Positions 44,210-57,012 of a DNA stretch of 64,000 nt are shown here, in pieces. A program made the translations under genes and the position numbers. Source of the stretch: Prostheceraeus crozeri (lineage: Eukaryota; Platyhelminthes; Polycladida; Euryleptidae); assembly GCA_907163375.1 (NCBI GenBank), contig CAJQUW010003634.1, positions 62,001 through 126,000 of the forward strand, in the 5' to 3' direction. Below the pieces are notes generated by a model, which saw nothing but the letters and a program-made list of their open reading frames with translations, was not told where the DNA came from and did no database searches. Within the stretch, counting starts at the first letter, position 1. Every line of letters starts with the position of its first letter.

Positions 44210-46809
44210 TAGGCCTTCTCATTAAACTTCAAATGTGTCAGTCATACGGTATGAAGTAATGAATCGCCTGCCTTGATTTTCTTCCAGCCGCCATCATGTA
44301 CAAAGAAACTTGATGAGTTCCGAATTTGTGTATTTACACGAAGCTGTTGGATGGTACAAGGATTGTAAAATGATAAAATAACAAGTCCAAAGATGTTTCA
44401 ATTCAAAACATCGAGAATATAACGTTAACGCAGTATTGGACGCTAATCGATTAAGCTTCCCGACATTATGTGGGTATACATTATTTTTTTCATTGTATTG
44501 TATTTTTGCTATCGAATGTACTAACATAATTTAGGAGTGCATTTGCTTGAGAGGGGAAGGAATCAGTCCGAAGCGCTTCAGGGTGAAGACAAGCATGTGT
44601 ATTGGTTATTGTCATGTCTTTTTATGGTCTTAGTTATTATTCTCATTGGACACGCTTTAAAACTACGCCTACATGGATGGACATCTAAAATGTGTTGTGA
44701 ACTTCTTTCGAGATGAAAGCTGATGAACTTCAAACTATCAGCCACTTTAATTTCCAATTTTAGTTGATGCACCGACAATAGTTCACTAAAATTCATTCAC
44801 TCTTCCGTTTAGCCATTCAATGTCAATATACATTAGGCAGTGCATTTTCCATTAAATGTAAACAATGAAATTTGCGCCAGAAACTTGGGAAAATTGCAAA
44901 TTTCATTTTCCAATAACATAGTAGCATCCTAATCTCGAAAATGTGATGATCGTCATGTTCTTTGATGTTTCATAGTGATTTCATTTATCTCAAAGGAATG
45001 CTCCAAACGTCCCTTGCTTGTCTACTGGACTCAATCATTCAATCATTCAGGTTACATACATAGTGTTAGGACAAAGAAAATAAGATGAAAAGCATTTTGC
45101 AGTTTCAAATGAAAAAGGTATTATTTTAGATATATGCCTGTAACGGCTATCTATGGTGCATGTAACATAGTTCCAGCTAACTATAAACCATAGACTTCTA
45201 AATTTCTCTGGACAGATAGGTTGAAATTTGCCTTATGCATGTTCAGGCCAGCAATCCTAAATTAGACTGCTGGAAATAGACTGTCAACAAGCGTTATCAA
45301 ATTTTTGAGAACGTATTGCCAGAACAATGCAGGTAAAGCACAGCATGTGTCAGTAGAAGTCTATGTATAAACTATAAGTACATGATATTGATTGTTACCA
45401 TGATATCTTGTTGTCAAAATATTCCTCAAATAAAAAAGTGAAGGTAAACCATAGAACTACATTGTTACTGAGTAAGTAGGGCTGTCCGCCGATATTTCAC
45501 TTGTCATTTTTCTAAAAAAAGTCGTTTATATATCTCCAATTCCAAATTAGGCGGCCTTAATTGCATGATTAAGGCCGTCTAATTTGCAATGTAATACCAT
45601 TCAGGTAGGAGCATCTCACCATCCATATTCGCATTCCCAGGGAAAATGACATTGAGGTGACCATGCAAGAAGTTATTGCATCGCAACGCCATAATAAAGA
45701 TTCTATGAATAGGGTGATACAGAATTCTTTATGATAGTACCAGGGATGCGGAGGCGGAGTCGGAGTCTGAGTCCTATCATTCATCATACATCTTCATAGA
45801 TCTTCCTGGGCATACCTGTCACATCCAATCAGATTGTCTCTAGTTGAACATCTTTCAACTTCTCCGTTTTGGCACCTGCATTCACATTCCACAGTTGTCT
45901 ATGACATTTCATCCCTCTCATTGTGTTGCATGCTCATGTTTGTGTTTAACTGTTACCTTTTGCGCTTGAAATTTCACCATAGAAATGAATAGTCTATTAA
46001 ACTATATCTATGACTTTGAACACGCAATACGTAGATGATGTGATACGGACTGTACACCACATTCAAGCAACGTGAAATATTTCATTTCATTTCATTCTTG
46101 ATGATACATTATTGCGCAACCTTAGCAGATTTAGAATTAAAGCATGATTGAAGAATAATTGTTGAGCTTCATTTTTCTAAATGCGAAATGTAAACTGAAT
46201 GAGGCTACAGTCAAAGTATTGATTGAAACAGGAAAATATCAGGAAGCAAATAGTCATTGGAACGCAGCGTCGAAAAGTGCATTTTGCATTTTGTTGGAGA
46301 CAGGAAGAAAATCCACGTACTCAAAGCCATGCCGACACTATCTTTCACAAACACTATTTCATGCGCATTCACGACAACGCGGCAATCAATATCCTTTCTG
46401 ATTGTCGCTTCCAGCATTGCAGCAACACGATTAACCCTTGCATGCCTTGGCTAATCAACTAATGAATGGGAAATAGGTTTTTAAAGGACTTCTCCTGTGG
46501 AGATCGATTTTCAGAAATGTTGCGTGTCCACACAATTTCCCGAAGTTTTCATCCTTGAAAAAGACGACGACCAGACAGGTTTGTTAACTGTCTCCGCATC
46601 GATTTTGTAGAAACAGAAAATCGGAAGTCTCAAGTTTCTTCTTTCCTTATGAGCAGGCTAGTTTTAGATGAATGTATCAACTCTAAATCAATGTATCCGT
46701 CACGAGATACGTTTCAGACCATCAGGATTGAAAAATTTTGAGCTGGAGACTTTGAAGATCGACCGAGCTGTCTCAAATACAATTCAGCATAATGCATGCA
46801 TCTGCTGTA
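44210..46809. other. Spacer; short GGAGTCGGAGTC-type repeat at 45735-45785
   Basis: No gene is supported. The segment at 45735-45785 matches 31829-31895 in inverted orientation. Confidence 0.4.
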
Positions 46810-47734
46810 CACTGTAAATCGCTCAATACCAAGCACATAGGAATGATGCATACAAAGGTGCTTTTTGGTATATCTATGTAGTTGTATGCTTTTCGCATGT
46901 TATTTCAAATGTGGTATGCTTTACATACTAAAGTCATACCAGTACAATGTTAAAAGAAAGCATCAATTCTGTCCAAAGTATGTTGATTTAAGGACTTTTG
47001 TCAATAAAGATCACACTAATGTTACTACTGTTTTGTAAGTAGTGAGATAATGACATTCAAGAGTCACACTTTCAATACTGAATTCGATTTTAATACATGT
47101 AAGTCTAAGGCATTTTATAAATAATCAATAAGTATTCAACCATCAACAAGTAAACATTATGTAATTTTGAAATGAAGCATTGAAAACACATTATAATTCG
47201 TGAACGCAAAAATAGTTATGTTTGAGATATACAGGTCGACGTGGTTGCATGAATGATATCGTTTGTATGAATTGATGTCAATCAACTTGGTTCATAAAGT
47301 AGAGCTAACTTAGCGTCCTGTAAATGTTGCTAGACAAGAAGCACCGACGACATACTCGAGGAGCATAAAATTCACAATAATCTACTAGATAAAAATCATA
47401 CTATCAAAAAGAACTATTCACGTCTGGCATAACTGAAAAAAGTTATTTTACATTAGTGTGTAATACATAAATTTTTTTGCTATGTGACTTAAAGCTCTAC
47501 ATACTAGAGGCATGCGAATTTGCATCGGGTCTCGCATATAAAACATACCAACAACTCATATTTCAGTGTAAAACAGCCAATCACAGATAGAATGGTTCGT
47601 ATCGCTACATACCAATGACATACGAAAGTAAGTGAGATTTCGTATGAAAAACATACCAGATCTCTGTAAGCATGCGAGAATCTAGTATCAGATGTAAGTT
47701 TCAAATTGTATGTGATTTTGGTATATGTTTGTAT
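46810..47734. mobile_element. CACTG-ended nonautonomous DNA transposon (family i, copy 3, right end lost)
   Basis: The left end CACTGTAAATCGCTCAATACC is preceded by TA. The interior aligns with copy 2 throughout with small deletions. The match stops at GGTATATGTTTGTAT, so about 40 bp including the right terminal repeat are missing. Confidence 0.82.
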
Positions 47735-50052
47735 TGCCACCGGTCAAAATATTGACTCTGTTCTTCAATGTAAGACTAGACATAGTTCTATTATTTTCTT
47801 AGTGAATTATCTTAATCATTCGGATTGGCTCCCTTTTATGTTCATGGATATAGGTTTAAATGATAGGACAATATTTTGATAGTTCGACATTTCGTCAGGT
47901 ACTCAGCGCACGCGGATCGTATTATGATGTATTGGGATGAAAGGAAATGGATGACTTCGAATTTCGATTTCCGACCGAGAAGTGCTGTGTTTGAAATGTG
48001 GAGTAAATGCAGCATGTTATGTTTTAAACGTATTTAAAAGTAACTTTGAAAAATGAGAAGTTCATGTAGTTATTTCATATTGCCGGCGCTTTGTCCGTTC
48101 TTGAGAGAAATACAATTAACTGGAGAGAGACAAGAATTGCAAATTCATTTCTTTACAAAAATTGATCTGACAATATCAGGACTGCATCACGTGACATCCA
48201 TCATAGAAATCTAACACGCTGTCTGTACGTAGAAATCGACAAAATTGGATTAATTGCAATTAACGGGCAAGCTTATAAGGTGACATGACTGACAGTGACA
48301 GCAAGGTTGGGCAAAAACTTGTATTGGGCCAAAACTGGGGGTCAAAACAGAAAACCCAAGCCCAAGTTTAAATAAATGAATGAAATCAAGCAAGCAAAGT
48401 GCATTCTTTGTATTTTGTGCTGACATAAAGATTCTTGTATGGGCCAAAATTCCTATTAGGCCCATGAGAAGTGCGGTATTAGTGTGAAACGATTAATTGT
48501 TGCAATAATTGTAATTAATAGCCGTAGTACATGCATTACGTCATAAAGTTTTCTTTTAATTAAACCTACAGTGACTGATATACTGACTAATTGAAGATCT
48601 TTGATTTAATTATGATTGAGTTACACATTGCTCATAGCAAAGCAATTGTTTTCATTTTATCATTCAGAAATATAAACAAACTTGATAAATATTATAACTG
48701 CGCAGTAAGTGCAGGTTAAGCATATTTAGAATACGAAATCGGAATGAATTTACTATTGGATAAATGTCGGCTATCGCAGAAAGTTAAGGGTGCAAAAATA
48801 TAAGATATACGGTATATGTAAAAATTCAATATGCACTTATGCAACAAAATACATGTAAGCTTACAATATGCATGAACTTTCAATTCGCGGTATTGTAAAG
48901 CCCAGAATGAAATAGTTAATAATCACAAGTATTTCATTTTTGAAATATTCTGTGAATCCAGTGGAAATTTGATAAAATATCAGAACTTAATGCTCTTATC
49001 CCGTAGCTCTCCTAAGATTCAAATCAAAATATTAATTTTTGTAGCTTGATCTGTGTATATTCAGCATTAATAGAAAACACAAATTTTGCATGAACCGGAC
49101 GCATGCATTTGATTGCTACACCCTCAGCGCGCGATGACGTGTCTGTAAGATGAGTTACATGTTTTGATAAATCTTTGATGCTGGCCGATGTCCGATGGTT
49201 GCACTCTTGAAGATGTCGGGTGATGCTTGAGGCTGTCTGGATCTAGGTCACGATGTGCTTTTTGAAAGCGATTTCGGAAGGTGCTCGTTAACGTTGAACC
49301 TCGAGCTTCGGTCACACTTTCCTATGTACATGTAAACCGCACAAGTGAATTTACATCCAATAGTGTTTTGACAGGGAAGAGGAATTGGATCCTTGAGCGC
49401 GCTAGGACACATTGATAGTGTTAAAAGCAAGTCTCACTTTGATGTGAAAGCAAGCATCGTTTTGTTCAGACAGAGCACGGTTTACGGCTATTTTCTGCGC
49501 AGCGAAATGGCTTCTTGATTTCTATCATTAAACTCAGTACAAAACCGCAGATGGCGTTCACACATGATACGGTTGCCGTGTTCTCAAATGGGTCTGAGTC
49601 CATTTCTACTGCGGTTTTTTCATTTTGGATCACAAAATGAGTAATGCCATCGCATTCTCCATAATATTTCGATCTAAACGAAGTCCGTTTCGGGAATTTT
49701 GGTCAAATATTGAGAAAACCAAAGCAAAGAAATCATTTGATAACAAACCCCATGCTGCGCGGGTCGACAGTTAGCAAAAGCTTGATAACAAAGTACTCGA
49801 TCTACCGAACCGATTTATGTGATCTACACTGCAAATAAATCGCAGTAATATAATGAATCTGATGAGCATAAGAATTTCTTAGTTTTATAATTTTTTATCA
49901 TCTGAGTGTCATAACTCCCTTTCAAAGTTAGCAGAATATCGGCCCACTTTTATTGAAATGATGTATTTATCCAGCAATTTTGATAAATTTTTTATTTTCA
50001 GAATGCTCATCACAGTGTCATTACATGACTTTTCATTAGATCCGATATGTTT
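47735..50052. other. Spacer, no gene supported
   Basis: AT-rich sequence without recognisable coding, RNA genes or terminal repeats. Confidence 0.4.
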
Positions 50053-50480
50053 CTAGGGAAAACATGCTGTGATATTCAATCTCCCACTACAGTAGACACA
50101 CCACCTTTGATGTTGACGCGAGGCATTTTCCGTCGCTAAAATCGTGTTCTGTCTGAACGACCTACGGTTTCTCTTCAATGATGAAAAACCGTAAACTGGT
50201 ATCTGTCTGAACGGGCAGTTAGGGATGTTGCTGCTAATTATGTTAGATTGTTCGCCATTATATGGAAGTGGCATAATTATCTCTTTTTTCTCAGCTTTAG
50301 GGATTCTCTCATACGTATTTGAATACCAGTGCATAAACCACACAGGATAGCCATTTTTGATCAGCAAACTTTCAACTTTAACCACTTCTTCATCAATGCA
50401 TTCTGGTGAGGATATTTTGCGGAGGACACGATAAAACAGAGTGCGGACAATATTAATCCTGTACTGTCTTCGACAGAGTG
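50053..50480 (-). mobile_element. Penelope-like element relic E (RT thumb region)
   Basis: Minus-strand reading gives VRTLFYRVLRKISSPECIDE, then EVVKVESLLIKNGYPVWFM, then IIMPLPYNGEQSNIISSNI. The order VRTL-x-x-R, SPE, LLKNGYP and LPYNGE is a strong PLE pattern in the region after the RT palm and before the nuclease. No GIY-YIG domain follows. The copy is short, truncated at both ends and broken. Confidence 0.65.
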
Positions 50481-51421
50481 CTGAGCATTGGGTGTAGAGT
50501 CCCGTTGTACGGTGTTTTTACGGTGGATTGTTGTCTATAATTTGTCATTCAATTCAGTGATTTGATGACATCTTGAGACAACTTTGTGACTTCAAGCATA
50601 GAACATAACACGTGCTTTTTTTCTTCAAATAGCTTTTGAAGAAGCCGACTAGTTAAAAACAAGTTGTTCAATTGGAAATGAATGCTAGAAAAATGCTGCA
50701 ATTGAAAAGAAATAAAAAAACACTTTCAAACCATGCTGTGTTGACTGTAAGTAAGATATTTCATGAAGAAAATTGCTTACTTCGGGAGTCAGACAATATC
50801 CAGCAATTCATCTCATTTCGTTGCATTCCTGTTATCAAATTCCTTGAGGTCGCAGACGAATTGAAATAACTTCTTTTTTAGATAATCTGTAATGAATAGT
50901 GATAATCTTCAACCTCTTCTACACAGTCAGATCGGTCAAATTAACATTTATCTCTATTCCTATGCCATCATTTGAAGATTTATCGCCCGAACCTTTTACA
51001 AACATAGTAGAATAGATGAGAAAGCGATTGAGTGAAGCATCGCGTGCAATGAATTTATTGTCAAATTTTGCGCAGTTGTGATCAAGCTGAGAACAATTTG
51101 GGTGACAGTCATCCTAATAAAACATTATCAAAAAGCTATAAATCTATCCAAAATTGCAAGGTATTGAGAAACTTACAAAATATGAATGAGTGAACACTCA
51201 GAATGATTTCATAACGATAATCAAAATGGATTAGTTCGTGAAGTGATCGAATAACAGTCATTATTCACTGTCACGGCTGCCTGCAGAAGATAAATTCGAA
51301 ACCCGAATGTTGTACATAAACGAAGACAAAAGGAAATTTTATCATGAACTAGGATTCAGCAGTATTGATTACTAACAGAAGTTATCTGTAACTTCGAATG
51401 ATGAATTCGTTTACTGGAATA
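50481..51421. other. Spacer, no gene supported
   Basis: Nothing recognisable before the palindrome. Confidence 0.4.
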
Positions 51422-52309
51422 CAGTACGCGACAGCAAGTTGTAAACTTGGCATAAATCTACGGACACGTACATTTTTCAACACCTTCTAAATTTTTTTGC
51501 TATTAGGAAACATCGACAAATTTATAATCATCTGAAAGAGCATTTTCGGATCTATCATTTGAATGTTGTTGAATTAATTGTTTTTGAAATTGGTGGTTCC
51601 TAGAGGCCCATAAACCCGAAAGCCCCAAATTTTCTTTGACTTGTTTTGACAAGCACATAAATCAATTTAAAACATTCTCCTTGTGATATTCAAAACCGTC
51701 ACAAAATAGACTTTCAGAAAATATATAGTTTGACAGTGTTTTCTCGAAGTTTATAGGCAATATTTTGAAAGTAGTATAGATAGACAATGTGGCGATTTTT
51801 TCATCTTCAGAATGTGTTGTGATAATAACAGAAATAACGCTGTTAACTAACTGGTGGCATTTATTTACCTCACAACTAGTGTTTTCTGCTGTTGTTGGGT
51901 AAATTTAGGGCCCTTCGAAGAAATATTCTGAAAATGAAAAAAATCGCCACATTTTCTATCTATACTACTTTCAAAATATTGCCTATAAACTTCGAGAAAA
52001 CACTGTCAAACTATATATTTTCTGAAAGCCTATTTTGTGATGGTTTTGAATATCAGAATGTTTCAAATTGATTTATGCGCTTGTCAAAACAAGTCAAAGA
52101 AAATTTGGGGCTTTCGGGTTTATGGGCCTCTAGGAGCCACCAATTTCAAAAACAATTAATTCAACAACATTCAAATGATAGATCCGAAAATTCTCTTTCA
52201 GATGATTATAAATTTGTCGATATTTCCTAATAGTAAACAATTTTAAGGTGTTGGAAAATATGCGTGTCCGTAGATTTATGCCAAGTTTCCAACTTGCTGT
52301 CGCGCACTG
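51422..52309. mobile_element. 888-bp near-perfect palindrome (fold-back element with long TIRs)
   Basis: The left arm 51422 to about 51815 and the right arm about 51925 to 52309 are reverse complements with few differences. Landmarks are GACAGCAAGTTG, AACTTGGCATAAATCTACGG, AATTTGTCGAT, GGGCCTCTAG and TAGTTTGACAGTGTTTTCTC. The spacer is about 110 bp. The element starts CAGTACGCGACAGC, its mirror end reads CAGTGCGCGACAGC, and TA flanks both (51420-51421, 52310-52311), as in Tc1/mariner-type insertions. No transposase is encoded. The close match of the arms implies a fairly recent origin or ongoing gene conversion. Confidence 0.88.
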
Positions 52310-52689
52310 TAATTGACTCGGATCAATGTTTGTTAATGGCAAGCATTTTCGCATCAACTTTTTGCCGGTAGCCGCCTCCAAGCCGGTGGATTGCCACACG
52401 CTACAATCCAGGGATGAGCAATGGGATCCGACTTCATGAGAGAACCCCAAGGCACAGGACTAATGCATCGATCCATGAGCAGTAGCACAATGCAGTATGT
52501 CCACGATCGGTTGTGAAATTATTGATTTGAGCTCCAGAATCAGTGTATTTGAGTGTGACATCTTGAATATTTCAAAACTTCGGTTTAGCCGGCATGTCAA
52601 TGGAATTCGGAGAGTTTGATTGTGAATTTTCATTCCGCTTGTGTTGTCTCCCCAAGAATATATGAGCAGATAAAGATAGAGGATTGGAG

Positions 52690-54097
52690 CTTGGCAATGC
52701 AAATTGTCATAGGATAGAAAACAGAGGTATAACGGCTGAAGATCTGCGACGATGTTTGACGTTTATTTGTTACAATTACGAAATAAGATACAACAATAGA
52801 GTCTATCTGCAGATCAAGGGCTGCCCTATGAGTGCACACTTTGCTCCGGCGTTAACAATCATTACTATGCACAAAGTTGAATCTCTGGCCTTAAATACCC
52901 TGTCACAACGTTTTGGCTTTTACCCTGACATTTACAAAAGGCACATAGATGATATTCTGATGAAACGGTTGTTTCAAAATATTTTGCAAGATTTTATTGC
53001 CATCAATGAGAGCATTAAATTTACTATCGCGATACCGGAGCTGAGTGCTGGCCTGAGTTCCCTTGACCTGCAGATAAGGATAACTGAAAATAATATTGAC
53101 TACGGATGGTATTCCAAACCATGTCACTCTGACATCACTTTGAGAAGAGGCAGCTGGCTTCCTCGTCATGTAACAGCTAATTTTGTAAATAATTACTTCG
53201 AGAATGTGAAAAATAGATGCTCAAACAAGAAAAACGAAGAGGTGGCTGCGGAAAAAGTCAAGAAGAGAATGGATAAAGTGGCCTCCGAAATGTAAACCTC
53301 TACACTAAAAAGGTGAAAAGGCATTCGGGAGCCATTGAGAAAGAGAATGTCTCCTTCTCGATGACAGCTGTACGAAGAGAAGCAATAAAAACATCAAGAA
53401 TTATGATTTGCCAATAGTATTGGGAAGCCAGCCAGCCTCTAGTCTCAAACAGTGTCTCAGTCACAAGGAAAAGAGGAAACATCACAATTGTGAAGTGTGT
53501 GATTGTTTGGCGTGCAGTTTTGCTTGCTCTCATAGATATTTGGTAAATCGGTTTACTTGTAAGCATAGAAATTGACAACAATAAAACCTCTAGAATGGAA
53601 GTAAAGCTTCATGCAATACACAATAGTGGCACAAAAATCGCATGCATTTTGACTTAGATACACTTGTCAACGGCTGTATCATTGGGTTAGAATCAATCAC
53701 ATGTGCGATTCTAAGCTCTTCATTGGTGGTTCATGCCCCAACTTAGTTCCCCCAGATGTGCCGCGACCTTGAGTCAATTTTCATTCTAGTCACCTTCAGA
53801 TAAACAATGTATTTCTATGCTTGTAAGCTCTGTCATGGCAGCTACATAGGTCAGACGTCAAGACCTTTCAATTTCCGATATAATGAACACAAGCGCAGCC
53901 TATCAAATAACAGCATGGATAGTGCATTGGCAGAGCACGCAAGACAATACCATCATGGACATCTGGCGATCACAGACTTCCAGCTAGAGATTATTGACAG
54001 ATGCAAATCACCGATAGAGACGAGACTTTCAGAAGCCAATTATATTGAAGAACAAAGACCAGCACTCAACCGAAGTCATGAAATATCCAAACGCTGA
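52690..54097 (+). mobile_element. Penelope-like element relic C (RT core, Cys-rich motif, GIY-YIG)
   Basis: The parts in order: an RT palm segment with YLQIKGCPMSAHFAPALTII and YKRHIDDIL (the DD of the catalytic motif); then LSSLDLQIRITEN and SWLPRHVTANFVNNYFENVK; a cysteine-rich stretch, CEVCDCLACSFACSH and FTCKH, near 53490-53570; and a GIY-YIG-type nuclease, FYACKLCHGSYIGQTSRPF with a NEHKRSL helix and an EANYIEEQRPALN C-terminal box (53807-54097). A Cys/His motif between RT and nuclease is reported for Neptune-type PLEs, so I favour that clade. The element is incomplete at its 5' end and broken in the middle; treat it as a fossil. Confidence 0.82.
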
Positions 54098-54239
54098 ATT
54101 ACATGTATATGTATACATGGACATTATGTATTCAATTCATATATCGTACATGCGTTTATCAAATGACAATGTAGCAATATTAACACTGGGCTGTATAGAT
54201 CAGCTAGAGATGAAATTCTCCGGTAGTAATTTCTGAAAG

Positions 54240-54680
54240 TAATTTTCACTAAGAGGGGTGCTGGGTGACAAGAGGATGCTGACAAAATTGAAAGCAAAGG
54301 TCTACACAACCATCGTGCGACCGGTGATACTGTATGGAAGCGAGTATTGGGCAGTCAATGAAAAGAATCGCCAAAAGACGAGACAGGATAAGAAATGAAG
54401 ACACTCGGGATTCATCCAATTGATGAGGTCATGCGGTGGCACAGACTGAGGTGGTACGTAGACCTCGCGTTACCATACCCACCTAGCGTTGGGAATGTCT
54501 GTGCCAAGGCCACGAAACAGATGGCGACCAAAGGAAACATGGAAGGGCTAAGTGCTAGAGGTCCTTAAGATCATTGGAGCCTCTACCGTGGATGCGGATG
54601 CAGTGGACCGCTCGAGATGGAAGAGGAAAATTAGGCCGCCCCTTGGGACAAACCTTTCAAGGTGAGCAAGGTGATTGTAA
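54240..54680 (+). mobile_element. 3' fragment of RTE-like LINE (same family as 24577-25757)
   Basis: It encodes KVYTTIVRPVILYGSEYWAV, and further on RHRLRWYVDLA-like and RPPLGTNLSR segments match the C-terminal part of the minus-strand LINE at 24577-25058. It is deleted internally and frame-shifted. The end (AAAGGATAAAGAGGATTGAC, AACGACATAAATAAAGAAAA) suits a LINE 3' end. Confidence 0.75.
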
Positions 54681-54829
54681 AGGATAAAGAGGATTGACAA
54701 CGACATAAATAAAGAAAAAATCGATTTGTAGGTCAAATACACGCTGACATGTAGAAAATGACGCAAGATAGTTTGCCATTAAAACCACTATTAATCATCA
54801 ATTGAGAACACAGGGGGATACTGCTATTC

Positions 54830-55110
54830 TTAGATAGCTATCCACATACCCCATATTACAAGGTACCAACGTTTCAGCCGACACGCCCTCTATCAAGGGT
54901 AATTAAGAAGGCATCTACGGAAAATGAATATCAAGTTTGAAACAATTGGATGAGTCACCGCTCCATTTAGGCCATGTTTCCGATTCATCTTTGGTTTTAA
55001 TTTATCGATGTATCTGTATTTATTCAAAATGATGACAACAGCTGGATGCCAATTACAGTCATCAGATGCGAATGATATACAGATTACAACATTACCAGAA
55101 TCAAAATGAG
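54830..55110 (-). repeat. Inverted terminal repeat of Penelope-like element D
   Basis: Read on the minus strand, it encodes KPKMNRKHGLNGAVTHPIV and then the AGGGCGTGTCGGCTGAAACG block. This matches the plus-strand end of element D at 56660-56815 (KPKMNQKYELDGAVTHPIV and AGGGCGTGCTGAAACG). The two copies face opposite ways around the element, a known PLE arrangement. Confidence 0.75.
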
Positions 55111-55139
55111 ACAATAGAAAACCAGATACTGAAAATATA

Positions 55140-55812
55140 CACGTACGTGAAACATATTACAGTATGAACAAATATACTTGATAAAAGACATAGTAGTAAA
55201 ATACATTTTTCAAATACTAATGAACTACAACAGATTACCAGAATAAAGGTGAGACATTAAAAACCAGATATACTGTAACTGTACCTACCTAAAATACATG
55301 ATAATAAGAAAAAAGATACTTTATAAAAAGAACCGAGAAAATTATGTGAAATGTTTTATCAGAAACTTTTTTACAGTAGAAAGAGATGCACTGAAAACGT
55401 CAATTTCTTTGAATTTGTTTACACTCAAAAATGTCCTCGGGAAGAAAGCAAGTTTGCGTAAGAGTAAGTGACTTTTTCTTTTTGAAGTAAAAATACCAGT
55501 ATTTCTGGTAATACGACCAGGCACTTTAAGACAAACAGCTGATGTCAAATAATTGCAACTGATTGCACTATTGACAATCTTGTAAAATAGCAAAATGTCT
55601 GAAATCTCCCCGCGCTCCGCGAGCGTAGTTAAGCGGAAATGATGGCATAATACAGCGCAGTTATCACTTTTGTATATGATGCGAGTGTGAAAACATAAGA
55701 ACTTGACGAAAGCTTTTTGAATACGCTCAATCTTATTCACAGCAAATTTCGCATTTGGAGACCATACTTGTGAGCAGTAGTCCAGGTTGGACCGAACATA
55801 CGAATTATACAA
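55140..55812 (-). mobile_element. 5'-truncated LINE tail (Jockey/CR1-like) between PLE parts
   Basis: Its 156-codon minus-strand frame reads YNSYVRSNLDYCSQVWSPNA, then VNKIERIQKAFVKFLCF and LTTLAERGEISDILLFYKIV, then VPGRITRNTGIF. This is the typical end of a Jockey/CR1-type reverse transcriptase (RS-x-LEYCS-x-VWSP, I-E-x-IQ-RKF). The frame ends at 55342; about 200 bp of 3' UTR follow. It sits between the inverted terminal repeat and the body of PLE relic D and probably inserted there. Confidence 0.82.
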
Positions 55813-55814
55813 AA

Positions 55815-56830
55815 CTGTGATAGAGATGTGACAAACAAAGATGTGATATCGATAGTAAACTCAATAGCACTATTAAGCTATTATCCTCAAGTCTTTAATT
55901 CGGTTAATACTGATATTGACTTTACTGTCGATATCCCTGACAATGATACTCTAAATTTCCTCGACCTCTCCATTTACATATTCAACTGCAAAGTTCACTA
56001 CAGATGTCACAGTAGGGAATTCCATTCAGGCATTACTCTGGACAATAAAAGCAGCTTTCAGTATGTCAAAGATAGATGCTCCGATGAGGCTGCTCTATAT
56101 AATGAGTGTGCCCCGATACTTACCAACAGACTAAAAGATAATGGATGCACTCAGAAAGACTTTGACAATTATAAACAGAAAAAAACCAAAAATTCCAGAA
56201 CGTGAACAAGAAATAAACGGTTGTGTTGTATCCTTGGACTTTGTTAGTGATAAATGTTCCACACGGTTGACCCGCACCACTAAGAAATACGCTAAACCCA
56301 TCAGAATAACTAATAAACCTGGAAAATCTCTAGCCAATTACTTGGATAATTGTAAATTTGACTGTGACTGTTCCTGTAACTTCTACAAATCTCTTCCAAT
56401 TTACTACAATTGCAATGACAGATGCGTAGTACATCGATTCCTCTGTAACATCTGCGATGACATCCGCGGTCTACCAATAGGTCTTCCAATTTTCGCTTTC
56501 AAGAGACAATAGAACCCTTAAACTTGAAGAATCCAAAAGTGCGTTATCGGTTCATGCCTCTTTTAAACACAATGACGTCAATATGAATGTAGGCGACGTT
56601 TCAATAGATTTTATTGATAAGCTTGACAATCCTGCTAAAACCCGCATCTCAGAGGCTAATCACATCAATAAATTTTAAACCCAAGATGAACCAGAAATAC
56701 GAACTAGACGGAGCGGTCACTCATCCTATTGTTTCAAAAGTGTATATTCATTGTCCGTACATGCCTCCTTACTTGCCCTTGATAAAGGGCGTGCTGAAAC
56801 GTTGGGTGCAGTAGACCTATATTTTTATCA
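55815..56830 (+). mobile_element. Penelope-like element relic D
   Basis: The parts begin after the RT catalytic motif: DTLNFLDLSIYIFNCKVHYR (end of palm), SSFQYVKDRCSDEAALYNEC (thumb), LTRTTKKYAKPIRITNKPGK, and then a Cys-rich stretch, CKFDCDCSCNFYKSLP, that precedes the nuclease in this clade. A remnant of the nuclease C-terminus (ETRISEANHIN-like) and KPKMNQKYELDGAVTHPIV follow. The end carries CCCTTGATAAAGGGCGTGCT and GAAACGTTGG at 56772-56803, a conserved PLE terminal motif. The 5' part is missing and the copy is broken. Confidence 0.75.
56772..56803 (+). ncRNA. Degenerate hammerhead-like terminal motif of PLE D
   Basis: CTTGATAAAGGGCGTG followed by CTGAAACGTTGG ends in the GAAACGT element typical of minimal PLE hammerheads. 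The upstream core departs from CUGANGA, so activity is unlikely. The same motif lies inverted at about 54865-54900. Confidence 0.3.
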
Positions 56831-57012
56831 TAACAATAAACACTTTGGCTTATAAAGAGAGCGGATATTTTTCCTATCATTACTCTAAACAACCTCCCGA
56901 ACATCATTATTGACTGGGCATTGCTGTCATGACAACAGTTGTCCACGTCGCAGCCTTGTTTTCAATATGTATGTCCGCTCCAGTCCTTTATTATTGCAGA
57001 GTCGCATTTCTG

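Noticed and set aside
52130-52450. 106-codon minus-strand frame
   Set aside because: It lies largely within the right arm of the palindrome and mirrors a frame in the left arm; no family motif.
53300-53581. 93-codon minus-strand frame
   Set aside because: It is antisense to the Cys-rich part of Penelope-like relic C.
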